From Leptospira langatensis (lineage in GTDB: Bacteria > Spirochaetota > Leptospiria > Leptospirales > Leptospiraceae), in contig NZ_RQER01000001.1 in assembly GCF_004770615.1 (NCBI RefSeq), forward strand, positions 310,001-374,000: a stretch of 64,000 nucleotides of DNA. Direction: 5' to 3'. The notes beneath the pieces were generated by a model. The model had not been told where the DNA came from, did no database searches, and was given only the letters and a program-made list of their open reading frames with translations. Each line of letters opens with the position of its first letter. Position 1 is the stretch's first letter. Position numbers and translations under genes: made by a program. This document shows, in pieces, positions 1 through 11,963 of the stretch.

Positions 1-152
1 TCTATATCGCTAAGAATAACAGATTGAAAGATGCCGATGAAAAGACGAGGCTGGGTCTCGCTCGGATCTGCCAGGCAACGCAAATTGTTCTCGCCCAAGG
101 TCTGGGCTTACTTGGTGTTTCTGCCCCCGAGAGATTGGAGAAGGATCTTTGA
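1..152 (+). CDS. argS: Arginyl-tRNA synthetase, C-terminal end (partial)
   Basis: The frame that stops at 150-152 encodes about 49 residues ending [14 protein letters not shown]. This matches the end of the DALR anticodon-binding domain of arginyl-tRNA synthetase, where a helix (here [18 protein letters not shown]) is followed by a conserved GVSAPE segment. The enzyme charges tRNA-Arg with arginine in the cytoplasm. The rest of the gene, including the HIGH and KMSKS catalytic motifs, lies outside the window, so only the C-terminus supports the call. The next gene starts inside the last codons, which suggests translational coupling. Confidence 0.85.
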   Translation, partial: YIAKNNRLKDADEKTRLGLARICQATQIVLAQGLGLLGVSAPERLEKDL

Positions 153-1399
153 ACCCCCGATTTATAGTCGTTTCTACCGGCTCGGAACTAACTGCGGGTA
201 GAAGCCAGGATACAAATTCCTCCTGGATCGCAAATGAACTCTTCGGTTTGGGATATTCCGTTGAGAAGTTCGTGGTCCTTCCGGATGATCCAGTGTTGAT
301 CCGGAGGGAATTGTCGGAGATTTCTGTAGTATCTTCGACAGAAAACCCGGTTCTCATCCTAATGACTGGCGGTTTAGGGCCCACTGAAGACGATTATACC
401 TTGGAGGTTGTCTGCGAATTGACGGGTTCTACCCCTGTTTTGAACGAAAGGGCACATGATCGTCTCCAAGCACTGTATCGCCTCCGAGGAAGAAGCTTCC
501 AAGAGGCGTTAGCGACAGCTCTTCGTCAGGTTTCCATTCCTTCGAAATCGACCGTTATGAATAATTCCACGGGAATTGCTCCCGGATTCTGGTCGGAACT
601 TCGACCAGGCGCTTACCTTGCCTGTATGCCGGGGGTTCCCAAGGAAATGACTGCCATGTTCCATGAGGAGCTGGTGCCATTGATCCGAACTCATTTTCAA
701 TCCGCAAAACTATATTCCGATTATCTGTTTATCTGGGGACTCAGTGAATCCCTCTTCCAACAGGAATTCATCGAGAAGTTGGACTTCTTTAAGGCCGGGA
801 AGGCAATCTGGGGAGTGGCTGCAAAGCGAGGATTTATCCGGGTCACCTACCAATCGGAAGATCAGGAACTTCTATCAAAGCTTATAGCACTTACTAAGGA
901 AAAATACGGGGATCTTTGCACGGGAGACTTATTCGAAGAACTACCGGCTCTTCTGATACAAAAGAAGTTAACCGTAGGAACTGCAGAGAGTTGTACTGGA
1001 GGGCTCGCGGCAAAGCTGTTTACAGATAGAGCTGGATCCTCCGAATACTTCTTGGGTTCCATTGTGAGTTATGCGAACTCAATCAAAGAAAATCTCCTTC
1101 ATGTGAAGAAGGAAACCTTGGAGGCCCACGGGGCAGTGAGCGAAGAAACCGCAAGAGAAATGGCGGATAACGCTGCCTCTATATTGAATACGGATCTTTC
1201 TATCAGTATCACCGGAATTGCTGGGCCTGGCGGAGCTACTCCTACTAAACGAGTAGGAACCGTATTCATAGGAACTCATATCAAAGGCGTCGGCACGGAA
1301 GTGAAAGAATACTTCTTTCCTTTTAAAAGGGAATTATTCCGGGATGTGGTTGCCGCAACCTCTCTATTCGCACTATACAATCGCTTAAGGAAATTATAA
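149..1399 (+). CDS. cinA: CinA family protein (MoCF-like domain + NMN deamidase-like domain)
   Basis: This 416-residue protein has the two-domain CinA layout. The N-terminal molybdopterin-binding-like domain (about 1-170) shows [20 protein letters not shown] and the glycine loop [11 protein letters not shown]. The C-terminal PncC/CinA domain (about 255-415) carries AESCTGG near residue 279 and TGIAGPGG near 355, the active-site loops of nicotinamide mononucleotide deamidase. In the family the enzyme salvages NMN in pyridine-nucleotide recycling, and the N-terminal domain can have ADP-ribose pyrophosphatase activity. The length is normal. The TTG start overlaps the argS stop by four bases, and the stop overlaps the next ATG by one base, so the three genes look co-translated. 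Confidence 0.92.
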   Translation: MNPRFIVVSTGSELTAGRSQDTNSSWIANELFGLGYSVEKFVVLPDDPVLIRRELSEISVVSSTENPVLILMTGGLGPTEDDYTLEVVCELTGSTPVLNERAHDRLQALYRLRGRSFQEALATALRQVSIPSKSTVMNNSTGIAPGFWSELRPGAYLACMPGVPKEMTAMFHEELVPLIRTHFQSAKLYSDYLFIWGLSESLFQQEFIEKLDFFKAGKAIWGVAAKRGFIRVTYQSEDQELLSKLIALTKEKYGDLCTGDLFEELPALLIQKKLTVGTAESCTGGLAAKLFTDRAGSSEYFLGSIVSYANSIKENLLHVKKETLEAHGAVSEETAREMADNAASILNTDLSISITGIAGPGGATPTKRVGTVFIGTHIKGVGTEVKEYFFPFKRELFRDVVAATSLFALYNRLRKL

Positions 1400-2493
1400 T
1401 GATCGCTCGGATCCTTGGATTAAGTCTGATCTTCTTTTTTTTATTCTATTTTTTTTTAGGGAATCCGTACGAGGCTGCGAGAACTGTCCAAAAGACTTGG
1501 TCCTGGAACAAGGAAGCTAAGCTCGGGAATTTTCCGGATCCTCGTAGTGATTTCGATCCGGAAAGAAAGCTAAACGGATACAAGTCCAAGACGGATTATA
1601 TCCGTATCCCCGGAGGAGAGTCCATTCCGACCGACGATTCAAATCGGATTGAATTCCCTCTCACTTCCAAGGGGTATCTTGTATACAAGAAGATCGGAAA
1701 CTCAGTGGAATTCTTTTCCGAAGCGGGAGAATTGCTTTGGACCAAAGAATATAAGAGTTATCCTAAGATCCATCCGGACGGGAATATCGTTCTCTTTCTT
1801 GCGGGAGATAATAACCAAGTCCTAGTCTCCGATATCAATGGCAACTCCGTGGGCGCAAAAAAACTGGACGGAAGATTTCTGACCGATATCGCTTTTTCTC
1901 CGAATGGGATCTCGAACGGAGAGACTGCGGTTCTCTTCTCCGGAGGGGAATTATTTCTTTTGGATGGAAAGGGAGAAAAACTTTTCGAAGCAAAGATGGG
2001 AGAGAAGGAACCGGTCTTTGCAAAAAGTCTTACTGTTTCGCCTGACGGCACAAAGATAGGAGTCCATTTCTTGAAAGGGAATCGGGACTTTATTCGGGTC
2101 TATGATCGCAAAGGTTCCGAATTAGAAGAATGGAATTTAGGAAGAGTTCTTCCTCACAAAACCTACATGGCAATCTCCAATGAAGGGGAACTTCTCTCCG
2201 GATTTCACGATAAACTCGTTCTATATTCCAAGACCGGAAAGATACTCTTCGAAAAGAACCGAAGCAAGTCCCAAGCCGTTTACCAAACCGTCTTCCACTC
2301 CGGAACTTGGTTCGCAGGAGAATGGGAAAGCAATCTATTCTTCTTGGACTCGAAAGGCAATGTACTCAGAGAAGAGAAGGTCAGGACTTCCGAAAAACCT
2401 TTTCGATTCTTCTCCAATGGAAGAAGCGGTGAGGCATTTTTCGAAGGTGGAAAGGATATCGTACTGTATCGGGAGCTGGAACGGGGACAGTAA
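1399..2493 (+). CDS. Hypothetical membrane-anchored beta-propeller-like protein
   Basis: This 364-residue protein is not one I recognise by name. It begins with a strongly hydrophobic segment (residues 4-20, rich in Phe and Leu), an uncleaved anchor or signal sequence. The rest is a periodic beta pattern with short repeats of the type hhhS.dGkhhh.. (for example VLFLAGDNNQVLVSDINGN and LTVSPDGTKIGVHFLKGN), typical of WD40/PQQ-like propeller blades. The bulk is therefore probably periplasmic. The start codon overlaps the cinA stop. It may act as a scaffold or sensor, but nothing fixes a function. Confidence 0.75.
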   Translation: MIARILGLSLIFFFLFYFFLGNPYEAARTVQKTWSWNKEAKLGNFPDPRSDFDPERKLNGYKSKTDYIRIPGGESIPTDDSNRIEFPLTSKGYLVYKKIGNSVEFFSEAGELLWTKEYKSYPKIHPDGNIVLFLAGDNNQVLVSDINGNSVGAKKLDGRFLTDIAFSPNGISNGETAVLFSGGELFLLDGKGEKLFEAKMGEKEPVFAKSLTVSPDGTKIGVHFLKGNRDFIRVYDRKGSELEEWNLGRVLPHKTYMAISNEGELLSGFHDKLVLYSKTGKILFEKNRSKSQAVYQTVFHSGTWFAGEWESNLFFLDSKGNVLREEKVRTSEKPFRFFSNGRSGEAFFEGGKDIVLYRELERGQ

Positions 2494-2505
2494 GCAGCTA
2501 AGTTT

Positions 2506-2519
2506 GTAGTATCTTCTAC
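2506..2519 (+). repeat. Short repeat GTAGTATCTTCTAC between convergent genes
   Basis: This 14-mer sits in the 38-base gap between convergent stop codons. It is the core of a perfect 7-base inverted repeat (TTTGTAG, six-base loop, CTACAAA; 2503-2522). Near-identical 14-mers occur at 326-339 (inside cinA) and 5882-5895 (after tpiA). No T-run follows, so it is not a canonical terminator on either strand. Confidence 0.4.
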
Positions 2520-2531
2520 AAATCCCCCCGC

Positions 2532-3524
2532 TCAAACCTCATAGATCGAAAGAGATTTATATCCCTTATTCGTTTGCTTGTCCAGCAACGCGATGATCTC
2601 GGTTCTTTTGTCTTTTTCTATATTGAAGATCAGCTGGTCCGAGATCTCTCTGCAAATATACAGACCTCTACCGTGTGAATCCGCGAGTCCGGAAGGCAGA
2701 CCTGTAGGACCTTCGACAGTGATATGTCGATCCAATCGTTTCAAGATCTCCTTCTTGTTCAAAGAACCGAAATGATCTCGGACCACGATAATATAGGAGT
2801 TCTCTGCGATCCCATAACCAATCTCGAAGTAGTCCGTTTCCGCGAGTTGAATATGTTCTAAAGGAACAAGAAGGTCTCTGGAAGGAAGCTCATACTGGTA
2901 TTTCGAATTTCCTTTAGAGTCTCTAGGCGCTCGGATCATCGCATTGGAAGTAAGCTCTTCTAGGATCTGATGCACCGCGTTCGGAGCTCCTTTTTCGATC
3001 AAAAAGGAACCGATCCGATTGCAAAAATGATTTCTTTCTTTATCGGAACTGATCTTTCGGAAAACGACTCCGTTCTCCGGAGGAACTGAAAAAGCTTCCC
3101 CGCTTTCTTCCGTAAGTTGAAAACCGGAACTGAAGTATTTCTCCACCCCGAAGATATCCTTTAAGAGAAGTTTCTTAACCATCACAGTGATCAGGTTGAT
3201 ATCTAAGAAGGAATACTTAGGAATAATATTCCAGATATCATGTTGATAAGCGAAATTGATATAATCGTTTATATTATAGGCCGTCATCAGTGAATATTGG
3301 ACCTGAGGATGCTCCTTCTGTATCGTCTTGATCAGGTCCAGTCCGGACTTTCCAGGCATGCGGATATCCGTGATCACCAGATCGATCTCTTCGGAGTCCA
3401 GGATACGGACTGCCTCGTCATAATTCTCCGCATCAAAGACTTGATACTGCTGTACTAGTATATCTTTGACAGCCTCCCGAATGGAGTGAATATCTTCTAC
3501 GACTAAGATCCTATGCTTAGACAA
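2532..3524 (-). CDS. Response regulator with C-terminal HATPase (RsbW-like) domain
   Basis: The 330-residue protein starts with a receiver domain (1-120) with the acidic pair E10/D11, phospho-acceptor D53 in [11 protein letters not shown]81 and K103. Instead of a DNA-binding domain, the C-terminal half is a GHKL-type ATPase resembling anti-sigma kinases: an N-box-like EELTSNAM near 190, and a glycine-rich [12 protein letters not shown] near 290. This suggests a phosphorylation-controlled partner-switching output rather than direct transcription control. The gene follows the PAS histidine kinase by one base on the same strand, so the kinase is very probably its partner. Confidence 0.85.
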   Translation of the reverse strand: MSKHRILVVEDIHSIREAVKDILVQQYQVFDAENYDEAVRILDSEEIDLVITDIRMPGKSGLDLIKTIQKEHPQVQYSLMTAYNINDYINFAYQHDIWNIIPKYSFLDINLITVMVKKLLLKDIFGVEKYFSSGFQLTEESGEAFSVPPENGVVFRKISSDKERNHFCNRIGSFLIEKGAPNAVHQILEELTSNAMIRAPRDSKGNSKYQYELPSRDLLVPLEHIQLAETDYFEIGYGIAENSYIIVVRDHFGSLNKKEILKRLDRHITVEGPTGLPSGLADSHGRGLYICREISDQLIFNIEKDKRTEIIALLDKQTNKGYKSLSIYEV

Positions 3525-3525
3525 G

Positions 3526-4659
3526 TTAAGCCCCTTTGGGTTGAACTAGAGGAAGTGAGATCTTGAATCTAGTCTTACGATCGAAGGAACGCACAGTCAA
3601 TTCTCCGCTGTGTTCTCTTACTATCGAATGGCAGATGGAAAGACCGAGTCCGGTTCCCACACCTGCTTTGTTCTTGGAGAAGAAGGGGGAGAAGATCTTA
3701 TCCAGCATATCTTCCGGGATTCCGCCGGCAGTATCTTCTACGATGATATGCATCATGTTCCGAGTGCGTCTAACTTCTACTCGGATCTTTCCTTCTCCGT
3801 AATCGTAAGCTTGCAAAGAGTTCTTGAACAGATTGATAAACAATCTTTCCATTTTGACCGGATTGAATTGGAAGGTGGTTCCTGGCTCGCTTAGGATCTC
3901 CCATTCCGTATTCTTGGAAAGTACGGGATAGACCCAGGTAACCGAATCCTTTGCTTTCATAATGGTCTCGTGAATGTCGGCATTGGTAGTGACTAACTTA
4001 TCCGGCTTAGCGAAGCTGATCACATCCAATACGATCATAGCAGCTCGTGTGAGATCTTCCTTGATCATCTCCAATCGTTTCTTGAAGAACTCAGGGTCCA
4101 TGCTGGACAGGTTGTTCATTAGATTCTGAAGAGTAAGGCTCATTCCCGTAAGAGGATTATTCAATTCGTGAGCCACGCCGGAGATAAAAATTCCGAGAGA
4201 TGCTAGGTTTCGGATACGGAGGTTCTCTTCTTCCTTTTCCTTGAGTCTGGTAATATTGCTGATCTTTTCTACTATGGAGACTACGCTTCCGTCCTTGCGG
4301 ATCGGAAAGAAGTCCAGATACAGGGTCTCTTTCTGGTTATTCGCCACATGGAAGATCTCTCTTCCGATCTCACCCTTTCCCTCGAATTGCGCGTCGAAGT
4401 CCGCCTCATTCTCGTGATGATCCTTCATAGGACAGTATGGACAGATAGCGGTCCGGTTATAAAGGACCTCGAAACATTTTCTCCCGAGAACGAAAGGAAA
4501 CTCAGCTTCCTCGGAGAACTCCAGAGTGGCCTTATTGACACGACGGACCCGAAAGCCCGGGTCGATCAAAACCAGGGGCTCCGTAATTCCATCTAGAATA
4601 GCCTGGAGTTCCTCCGCTCTCTCGTGGAGGTTTTCCATTAGGGATGACATCCGAATCAA
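3526..4659 (-). CDS. PAS-domain sensor histidine kinase
   Basis: This 377-residue protein has no membrane segment and is likely cytoplasmic. A PAS domain (about 15-135) is followed by a short linker and a classical kinase core: phospho-acceptor H164 in [11 protein letters not shown]-box N280, D-box D309-T-A-G and G-box [10 protein letters not shown] near 333-342. The form is NtrB/PAS kinase-like. The PAS contains a cysteine cluster, C62 and C73-x-x-C76 followed by H81-H82, which could bind a metal or sense redox state; this is inference. The start overlaps the upstream secreted-protein stop (ATGA), and the response regulator follows immediately. Confidence 0.9.
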   Translation of the reverse strand: MIRMSSLMENLHERAEELQAILDGITEPLVLIDPGFRVRRVNKATLEFSEEAEFPFVLGRKCFEVLYNRTAICPYCPMKDHHENEADFDAQFEGKGEIGREIFHVANNQKETLYLDFFPIRKDGSVVSIVEKISNITRLKEKEEENLRIRNLASLGIFISGVAHELNNPLTGMSLTLQNLMNNLSSMDPEFFKKRLEMIKEDLTRAAMIVLDVISFAKPDKLVTTNADIHETIMKAKDSVTWVYPVLSKNTEWEILSEPGTTFQFNPVKMERLFINLFKNSLQAYDYGEGKIRVEVRRTRNMMHIIVEDTAGGIPEDMLDKIFSPFFSKNKAGVGTGLGLSICHSIVREHSGELTVRSFDRKTRFKISLPLVQPKGA

Positions 4660-5333
4660 TATTCTAGGGATTCTTTATAACTTTGCAGTAATTTTTTTTG
4701 GTTTTTAGAGGAATGTTGGGCCTGCATTTCCTGTAGCCTGAGAACATGAACGAAGAAGTCCTCGATCAGTTTTAAGTAAAATTCCTTCTTAAATTCGGAC
4801 CTATCTCGATTGACTCCCTCGTCCGGGAGATAGTTGAGAGGATATTCCGCCTCCTTCCCATTTCTGTCAGCATAGATAAGTAGATCGTCCACATTGCTAT
4901 CAAGAGGGGTATTGTCGGTCATCCGGATGAGTATCGTATCTTCCGAAGAATAATTGGCAGTCTTGATCTCGGAGATCACCTTAGAAAGAGTAGAACCATT
5001 GAATTCCAGAAGAATGGATTTCTCTTCGGCCTTCTCGATCCCACCTGGACTAGAGGATTGGGTCACGGAGAACTTAGTGATCTTGACCCCTTTTCGGTTG
5101 GGGAAGGTTCCCACCCAGGTCACCAGGGTTCCGATCGGCAGAGCCTCCATTCTTTCGAATTTCAAAAGCTCCCTGGCGACTCCCAGACTTTCATAGGCCT
5201 TTAGGATCCTCTGGTTCAGTATCTGGGTAGAAGAGCTTTGCGTCTTGGCAGCTTCTTGGCTTTGGGAAAATGCGGGAAGAGAAAGGAAGAGGAGGAACGT
5301 TAAGACAGTCAGAAAGACTATCCTAACGTGCAA
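4656..5333 (-). CDS. Hypothetical exported protein
   Basis: I do not recognise this protein family. I chose the TTG at 5331-5333 as start because it places a clean signal peptide at the N-terminus ([21 protein letters not shown]) with a signal peptidase I site after LPAFS. The longer ATG frame from 5417 would overlap secG by 71 bases and bury the signal sequence. The mature protein (about 200 residues) is hydrophilic, with a mixed beta region and a helical C-terminus. It lies 13 bases after secG and overlaps the histidine kinase start by four bases, so it may feed a periplasmic signal to that locus; that role is inference. Confidence 0.72.
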   Translation of the reverse strand: MHVRIVFLTVLTFLLFLSLPAFSQSQEAAKTQSSSTQILNQRILKAYESLGVARELLKFERMEALPIGTLVTWVGTFPNRKGVKITKFSVTQSSSPGGIEKAEEKSILLEFNGSTLSKVISEIKTANYSSEDTILIRMTDNTPLDSNVDDLLIYADRNGKEAEYPLNYLPDEGVNRDRSEFKKEFYLKLIEDFFVHVLRLQEMQAQHSSKNQKKLLQSYKESLEY

Positions 5334-5346
5334 AGGGAAAGTAAAA

Positions 5347-5733
5347 TTACGGTTTAGGTTGTCCTTCCGGAGAAGTTGCTGGAGCAGCTGCAGGCGCTGG
5401 GGTTGCCGGTTGGGCATTTGTCCCTCCTTGTGGTTCCTGTGCTCCTTCTACTGCCGGAGGTGGAAGAATTTCCGGAGCCGGGGCAGTATTGTATCCGCTA
5501 GTCTTCGCAAAAAGGAAAGAAAGAATCAGAGAAAGCGCCAAAAAAAGAAGACCAGCCACTCGAGTTGCCTTGGTCAGAACATCCGCAGTAGAAGATCCGA
5601 AAACGGATTGGCTTGCGCCTCCGCCCAGGACTCCTCCCATTCCCCCTTTTCCGGTCTGGATCATAACGAGAAGAATGAGAAAAAGGCTAACGAAAACGAA
5701 AAGAACTAGAATGGTTCCGGTGATAAATCCCAT
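5347..5733 (-). CDS. secG: Preprotein translocase subunit SecG
   Basis: This 128-residue protein has the two SecG membrane helices (about 5-28 and 56-76) joined by the diagnostic Gly-rich cytosolic loop, here [19 protein letters not shown], followed by a Pro/Ala-rich tail that is longer than in most homologues. SecG assists SecYE and SecA in protein export across the inner membrane. It lies downstream of tpiA on the same strand, an association seen in many bacteria. The tail ([14 protein letters not shown] onward) is low-complexity and probably unstructured. Confidence 0.93.
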   Translation of the reverse strand: MGFITGTILVLFVFVSLFLILLVMIQTGKGGMGGVLGGGASQSVFGSSTADVLTKATRVAGLLFLALSLILSFLFAKTSGYNTAPAPEILPPPAVEGAQEPQGGTNAQPATPAPAAAPATSPEGQPKP

Positions 5734-5881
5734 GGGGTCGATTCCTAAGGTAAAAAAGTTCTATATAAGCGAGAGAACCCCGCTTGTTCGTCCAAATTAT
5801 GGCTTGGGCCTAGGCTGACAAGCGGTTTCGGAAATCCAAAGCCCGGTCGATGGAAGGGGCCAAGGATTTAGAGAGGTTGTT

Positions 5882-5895
5882 GTAGTATCTTCGAC
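5882..5895 (+). repeat. Short repeat GTAGTATCTTCGAC abutting the tpiA stop
   Basis: The 14-mer ends one base before the tpiA stop codon (reverse strand) and is identical to the copy at 326-339 and 13/14 identical to 2506-2519. Here the flanks do not extend a stem. Its function is unknown. Confidence 0.35.
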
Positions 5896-6648
5896 TTAGA
5901 ACAGAGCGAGAAAGCTATCCAATTTCTGGCTGGCGCCGCCCACTAATCCGCCATCAATATCAGGCTGGCCTAGGAGTTCCTTCACATTGTCCGCTTTTAC
6001 CGAGCCGCCATACAGGATAGGCATTGCGTCAGCGATAGAGCTTCCATTTTGGAAGAGGGAAGAGATCTCTTTTCGGATAAATGCATGTGCTTCTTGCGCT
6101 TGGGCAGGGGTCGCCACTTTTCCAGTCCCGATGGCCCAGACAGGTTCATAGGCTACCCAGATCCTAGGAAATACGTCACTTGGGATAGAACCTAGTCCTT
6201 CTTGGATCTGCTTTCCTAATACCTCGAAGGTTCTTCCTGCTTCTCTTTCTTCTAAGGTTTCTCCCACGCAATACACTGCAGTGAAATTGTTCTTAGCAAG
6301 ATAGGAGATCTTTTGGTTACAGAATACGCTCGTCTCTTTTAGGAATTGTCTTCTTTCCGAGTGTCCCACCAAAGCGAAACGGATCCCAAGTTCGGACAAT
6401 TGGTCCGGACCCGTTTCTCCTGTCATAGCGGTCAGGGGAGAAGGGTAGATATTTTGGGCTCCGACAGAAACGGGAGAGTTCTCCAGGATCCGTGCGACAG
6501 AAGCCAAATGAATGGAGGAAGGAAATACAACTGCCTTTTTATTTCCGAGACGAGAAGGTAGCTTCTCCTTTAAGCCGTTTGCAAGACTTAAGGCCTCCTT
6601 CTCGGAAAGATTCATTTTCCAGTTACCTGCTATGATCTTGGGGCGCAT
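5896..6648 (-). CDS. tpiA: Triosephosphate isomerase
   Basis: This 250-residue TIM barrel interconverts dihydroxyacetone phosphate and glyceraldehyde 3-phosphate. Catalytic residues are visible: K11 in GNWKMN, H96 in VGHSERR and E168 in [12 protein letters not shown], which opens the flexible loop; the phosphate-binding YGGSVK is near the C-terminus. I chose the ATG at 6648 over an upstream in-frame TTG (6663) because GGAAGGA sits about eight bases before it and it gives the conserved [13 protein letters not shown] beginning. It follows pgk by 27 bases in a gap-pgk-tpiA glycolytic operon. Confidence 0.96.
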   Translation of the reverse strand: MRPKIIAGNWKMNLSEKEALSLANGLKEKLPSRLGNKKAVVFPSSIHLASVARILENSPVSVGAQNIYPSPLTAMTGETGPDQLSELGIRFALVGHSERRQFLKETSVFCNQKISYLAKNNFTAVYCVGETLEEREAGRTFEVLGKQIQEGLGSIPSDVFPRIWVAYEPVWAIGTGKVATPAQAQEAHAFIRKEISSLFQNGSSIADAMPILYGGSVKADNVKELLGQPDIDGGLVGGASQKLDSFLALF

Positions 6649-6675
6649 ATATTTTCCTTCCAATTTGTTTTCAGA

Positions 6676-7872
6676 TTATCTTTCTTCGGATTTGAGAAGA
6701 GCCACTACACCAGGAAGTTTCTTGCCTTCTAGGAATTCCAGAGAGGCTCCTCCTCCCGTGGAAACGTGGGTGATCTTGTCTTCTACCTTTGCCTTATTGA
6801 TCGCAGCGATGGAGTCTCCTCCTCCAACCACGGTCTTGGCCTTGGACTTAGCGACCGCCTTCGCGATTGCCATGGTTCCGGGGGCGAATTTATCGAATTC
6901 GAATACTCCCATGGGCCCGTTCCAAACGATAGTAGCGGCATTCTTAATTACTTTTTCGTAATTCGAGATGGTCTTAGGACCGATGTCCATTCCCATCCAA
7001 CCGTCCAGGATACCCATCTTATCTACGGTCTTGGTCTTTGCATTCGCATCGAATTTATCCGCGATAATATGATCCACCGGCAATTGGAAATCCACACCGG
7101 CTACTCCGGCTCTTTCGATCAGTTGAAATGCTTCCACTTCGAAGTCTTTTTCCACTAAGGAATTTCCGACTGGGATCGCTCTGGATTTTAGGAAGGTATA
7201 GGCCATTCCCCCGCCGATCAGGATATGATCTACCTTATCGATCAGGTTCTTGATCACACTGATCTTGGAGGAAACCTTAGAGCCACCGATGATGGCTACG
7301 AAAGGTTTGGCCGGACGAGAAAGAAGACTAGATAACTCTGTGATCTCCTTGTACATCAATAGGCCCGCAAAAGAAGGAAGAAGATGTGCAATCCCTTCGG
7401 TAGAAGAATGGGCCCTGTGAGCCGCTCCGAATGCGTCGTTTACGTACACATCCGCGAGAGCCGCAAGACTCTTAGAGAAACCTGGATCGTTCTCCTCTTC
7501 TTCTTTATGAAAACGTAAATTTTCCAAGAGAAGGATTTCTCCGTCTTTTAGTTCCTTGGAGAGTTTAACTGCGTTCTCACCGATCACGTCCTTAGAAAAG
7601 GAAACAGGTGCTTTGACCATTCCTTTGAATACTTCGAATACCGGCTGCATGGAATACTGAGGATCCGGTTTTCCTTTCGGGCGGCCCAAATGGCTTGCGA
7701 TCACCAAACGGGCTCCCTTCTTGACTAGCAATTCGATCGTGGGAAGTGTCTTTTCAATTCTGGTCTTATCAGCAACCTTACCGTTTTCTAATGGAACGTT
7801 AAAGTCGACTCTGAGAAAGACCCGTTTTCCTTGGACGTTTTCGTTTTCGAGCCTAGGTAATTGCAATTGCAT
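6676..7872 (-). CDS. pgk: Phosphoglycerate kinase
   Basis: This 398-residue, full-length enzyme transfers phosphate from 1,3-bisphosphoglycerate to ADP, giving ATP and 3-phosphoglycerate. Signatures include the substrate-binding [11 protein letters not shown] near residue 20, the SHLGRPKG loop near 60, the hinge, and the C-terminal nucleotide-binding VVGGGDS and [18 protein letters not shown] lies just upstream of the ATG. It starts three bases after the gap stop and precedes tpiA, so the three lower-glycolysis genes are almost certainly cotranscribed. Confidence 0.97.
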   Translation of the reverse strand: MQLQLPRLENENVQGKRVFLRVDFNVPLENGKVADKTRIEKTLPTIELLVKKGARLVIASHLGRPKGKPDPQYSMQPVFEVFKGMVKAPVSFSKDVIGENAVKLSKELKDGEILLLENLRFHKEEEENDPGFSKSLAALADVYVNDAFGAAHRAHSSTEGIAHLLPSFAGLLMYKEITELSSLLSRPAKPFVAIIGGSKVSSKISVIKNLIDKVDHILIGGGMAYTFLKSRAIPVGNSLVEKDFEVEAFQLIERAGVAGVDFQLPVDHIIADKFDANAKTKTVDKMGILDGWMGMDIGPKTISNYEKVIKNAATIVWNGPMGVFEFDKFAPGTMAIAKAVAKSKAKTVVGGGDSIAAINKAKVEDKITHVSTGGGASLEFLEGKKLPGVVALLKSEER

Positions 7873-7875
7873 CGA

Positions 7876-9658
<1,783 letters not shown>

Positions 9659-9735
9659 AATAGATTTTTTATAAAAAAGTTGTCCTCGTCATTTTTTAAC
9701 CGCATATATAAAGTGAATTCCGTTTTCAGGTCCGA

Positions 9736-11268
9736 GTGAGTATCTTATCAAAACATAAATTATTTTCCAGAATGAGATCCGTCTTCCTTCCCATTCTTTG
9801 CGCATTGTTCATCGGTCTGTTTGTAAGCAAGATGGACCCGAATGCCATTTTAGTTTCGGACAATCAGAACAAGATCTTTCAGGCCCAGGCGTTTCTGGAT
9901 TCGGGTTTTAAAAGTCAGTATGCAAGCTGTGAGATCTTACGGGACCTAGGGGCCTGCACGTATTTTCCGAGCTGGCAGATCCAAATGAAGCATGGGATCT
10001 CAGGACCCTTTCCGGTGGCATTTTCCTTATTCGCAGCTGTCGTTGGATGGCTTGCCGATTATAGTTATCTTTTCTATATTGCGATTTTCTTTTTTATTCT
10101 AGGAGTATCCATTCTCAAGATACGGAATCGGATCAATTCTCTTGGTATCCTGGTCCTGGTCTTCGGTCCGGTCTTCTTCCATTCCGTACTATTCCCGGAT
10201 TATTCGATCAGTTTTCTATGCACTTGCATTGCAGTTTCCGCATATAGGAAACCCAGGGAGGATCGGCTCGAGCAGATCTTTCTCGGGCTCTTGGCGGGAC
10301 TGGGTTTCTTCTTTCGGCCGGAGAATTCCATCCTTCTCTTCTTCTTGGGAATTATACATATAGTCGAATGGATCAAACTGGGCCTTCCCAAAAAGGATTC
10401 GGAAGAAGCGAAAAGATTTTTGCTATTGGTAGGGAGCGGGGTCTCGATCCTATTTTATGGAATTTTAAATTTCTATCTATATGATTCTCCCTGGGGTTCC
10501 AGGATCTATGTGAATGCTACTGTCGCTAGAGATCATGGAGCTTTGAAATATGTATCCCTTCTTTTTGCAGGACATGGAAGGGTAGGGTTTCTATTCTTCT
10601 GTCCTTGGATCGCACTAGGAGCCGTACTGCTATTCCTCAAATGGAGATCTTTGGAGAAGACGGAAAAATTCCTGCTCTCTGCCTCCATTTTAAGTCTGGG
10701 AGCGGGAGTTTTGATGACTCCAAACGATTCCAATATCGATTGGGGAACTCGATATCTATCCTGGCTTTGCGTTCCTGCCGTGGTACTATTCTTTTCCGGG
10801 AATTCCAAGAGAATACTCGAATCTTTTCCCAAGGCGGTGAGATGGGTCGGTGTCCTTTCCTTCTTGGTCAGCCTTTTCTTCTCTAAGGTCTATTATGTAA
10901 CGGAGATTGCGCAATCCAAGGAAATGATCCGATACAATCAATTCTTTCGGTCTTTACCGGAGGGAGTGAATGTGAGCACCCGAAATACGATCACTGCACT
11001 TTACGGCCAGGATATATTTCATAAAAAAGTAATGATCGTTCGAGAGAAGGGAGAATATTCGAAATTAGTAAATCTTCTCCTGGAGAAGAACGAGAATGTC
11101 AATCTGATCCGATATAATTCCGCCATTCTCTCTAAATTGAGAAGTATGCCAAAGGCGAAGGAATCCGGGCAGGACGCTGAACTGGAAAAACTATTTTTGA
11201 GTCGCGGTTGGAAGATCTCCCAAGAAACATCCCTTGAAAAAATAGAGGTTTTGCATCTAACTCGCTAA
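9736..11268 (+). CDS. Polytopic membrane protein, probable GT-C type glycosyltransferase
   Basis: This 510-residue protein has about ten hydrophobic helices across most of its length, with a soluble C-terminal region of about 110 residues. After the first helix comes a polar stretch with an acidic residue (KMDPNAILVSDNQNKIFQAQ), as in GT-C enzymes that use polyprenyl-phosphate sugars, and Leptospira carries many such putative glycosyltransferases. That assignment rests on topology only. The GTG at 9736 is used; an in-frame ATG at 9772 would also keep the first helix. A TTGTCC/TATATA promoter-like pair precedes it (9680-9710, spacing 19), and an A/T palindrome lies at 9665-9678. Confidence 0.7.
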   Translation: MSILSKHKLFSRMRSVFLPILCALFIGLFVSKMDPNAILVSDNQNKIFQAQAFLDSGFKSQYASCEILRDLGACTYFPSWQIQMKHGISGPFPVAFSLFAAVVGWLADYSYLFYIAIFFFILGVSILKIRNRINSLGILVLVFGPVFFHSVLFPDYSISFLCTCIAVSAYRKPREDRLEQIFLGLLAGLGFFFRPENSILLFFLGIIHIVEWIKLGLPKKDSEEAKRFLLLVGSGVSILFYGILNFYLYDSPWGSRIYVNATVARDHGALKYVSLLFAGHGRVGFLFFCPWIALGAVLLFLKWRSLEKTEKFLLSASILSLGAGVLMTPNDSNIDWGTRYLSWLCVPAVVLFFSGNSKRILESFPKAVRWVGVLSFLVSLFFSKVYYVTEIAQSKEMIRYNQFFRSLPEGVNVSTRNTITALYGQDIFHKKVMIVREKGEYSKLVNLLLEKNENVNLIRYNSAILSKLRSMPKAKESGQDAELEKLFLSRGWKISQETSLEKIEVLHLTR

Positions 11269-11358
11269 GAACGGAATCATTCCGGGTTTCCATTTTCCCG
11301 AATTTAGACTTGTTCCTCATTCTATTCAGAGTAGGATGGAAATCGACCGGGGGAAACT

Positions 11359-11916
11359 ATGCAAGAAGTCTATATCGCTGGAAATATACTCGAATACTTG
11401 GGAAAAAGACCATTTCTCGAAGATGGAGTTTTTCTCGCCCCGGGTTCCTTGGTAGTGGGAGATGTGACCATAGGTAAGGATTCTTCTATTTGGTTCCAAA
11501 CTCTTGTCCGAGGAGATGTAAATTATATTCGGATCGGAGAAGGGGTGAATATCCAAGACATGACTGTGATCCATGTTTCTAAGAACACCCATCCGGTGGA
11601 GATCGGGAATCATGTTTCTGTAGGACATAGGGCAATACTCCACGGATGCAAACTGAAAGATAAGGCGTTTGTCGGAATGGGCGCTATCGTCATGGATGGA
11701 GTCGAATTGGGAGAATATTCTTTTGTGGCTGCGGGAGCAATGGTGACTCCCGGAAAGATCATCCCGCCCGGAGTCATGGTCATGGGCTCTCCCGGAAAAG
11801 TCGTAAGAGATATCACAGAGCAAGAAAGACAGATGATCGATAGAACTGCTGCCAATTATGTGATGTACAAGAACAACTATTTGGAAGATCCGACGTATAG
11901 GATCAGTTCTGTTTAA
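11359..11916 (+). CDS. Gamma-class carbonic anhydrase-like hexapeptide protein (YrdA/PaaY family)
   Basis: This 185-residue protein is a left-handed beta-helix built from hexapeptide repeats ([46 protein letters not shown]). Three His residues at the positions of the zinc ligands are present: H72 in TVIHVS, and H90 and H95 in [10 protein letters not shown]. Members are trimeric zinc enzymes or enzyme relatives; some hydrate CO2 and others have no known substrate. The length is typical. It precedes the archaeal-type GAPDH-like gene by 47 bases on the same strand. Confidence 0.9.
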   Translation: MQEVYIAGNILEYLGKRPFLEDGVFLAPGSLVVGDVTIGKDSSIWFQTLVRGDVNYIRIGEGVNIQDMTVIHVSKNTHPVEIGNHVSVGHRAILHGCKLKDKAFVGMGAIVMDGVELGEYSFVAAGAMVTPGKIIPPGVMVMGSPGKVVRDITEQERQMIDRTAANYVMYKNNYLEDPTYRISSV

Positions 11917-11963
11917 GAAAATATAATTGATTCTATTTGAATTAACTAGGGACAAATCCATTC

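Noticed and set aside
2503..2522. Terminator between the convergent genes at 2493 and 2532
   Set aside because: The stem is perfect but short and no T-run follows on either strand, so it is kept only as a repeat.
5347..5417. ATG at 5417 as the start of the exported protein (4656-5333)
   Set aside because: It would overlap secG by 71 bases and bury the signal peptide; the TTG at 5333 gives a normal export signal.
5734..5895. Possible tRNA gene between secG and tpiA
   Set aside because: Stretches with C/G-rich arms occur, but no cloverleaf with a TTCGA loop and paired acceptor stem could be built.
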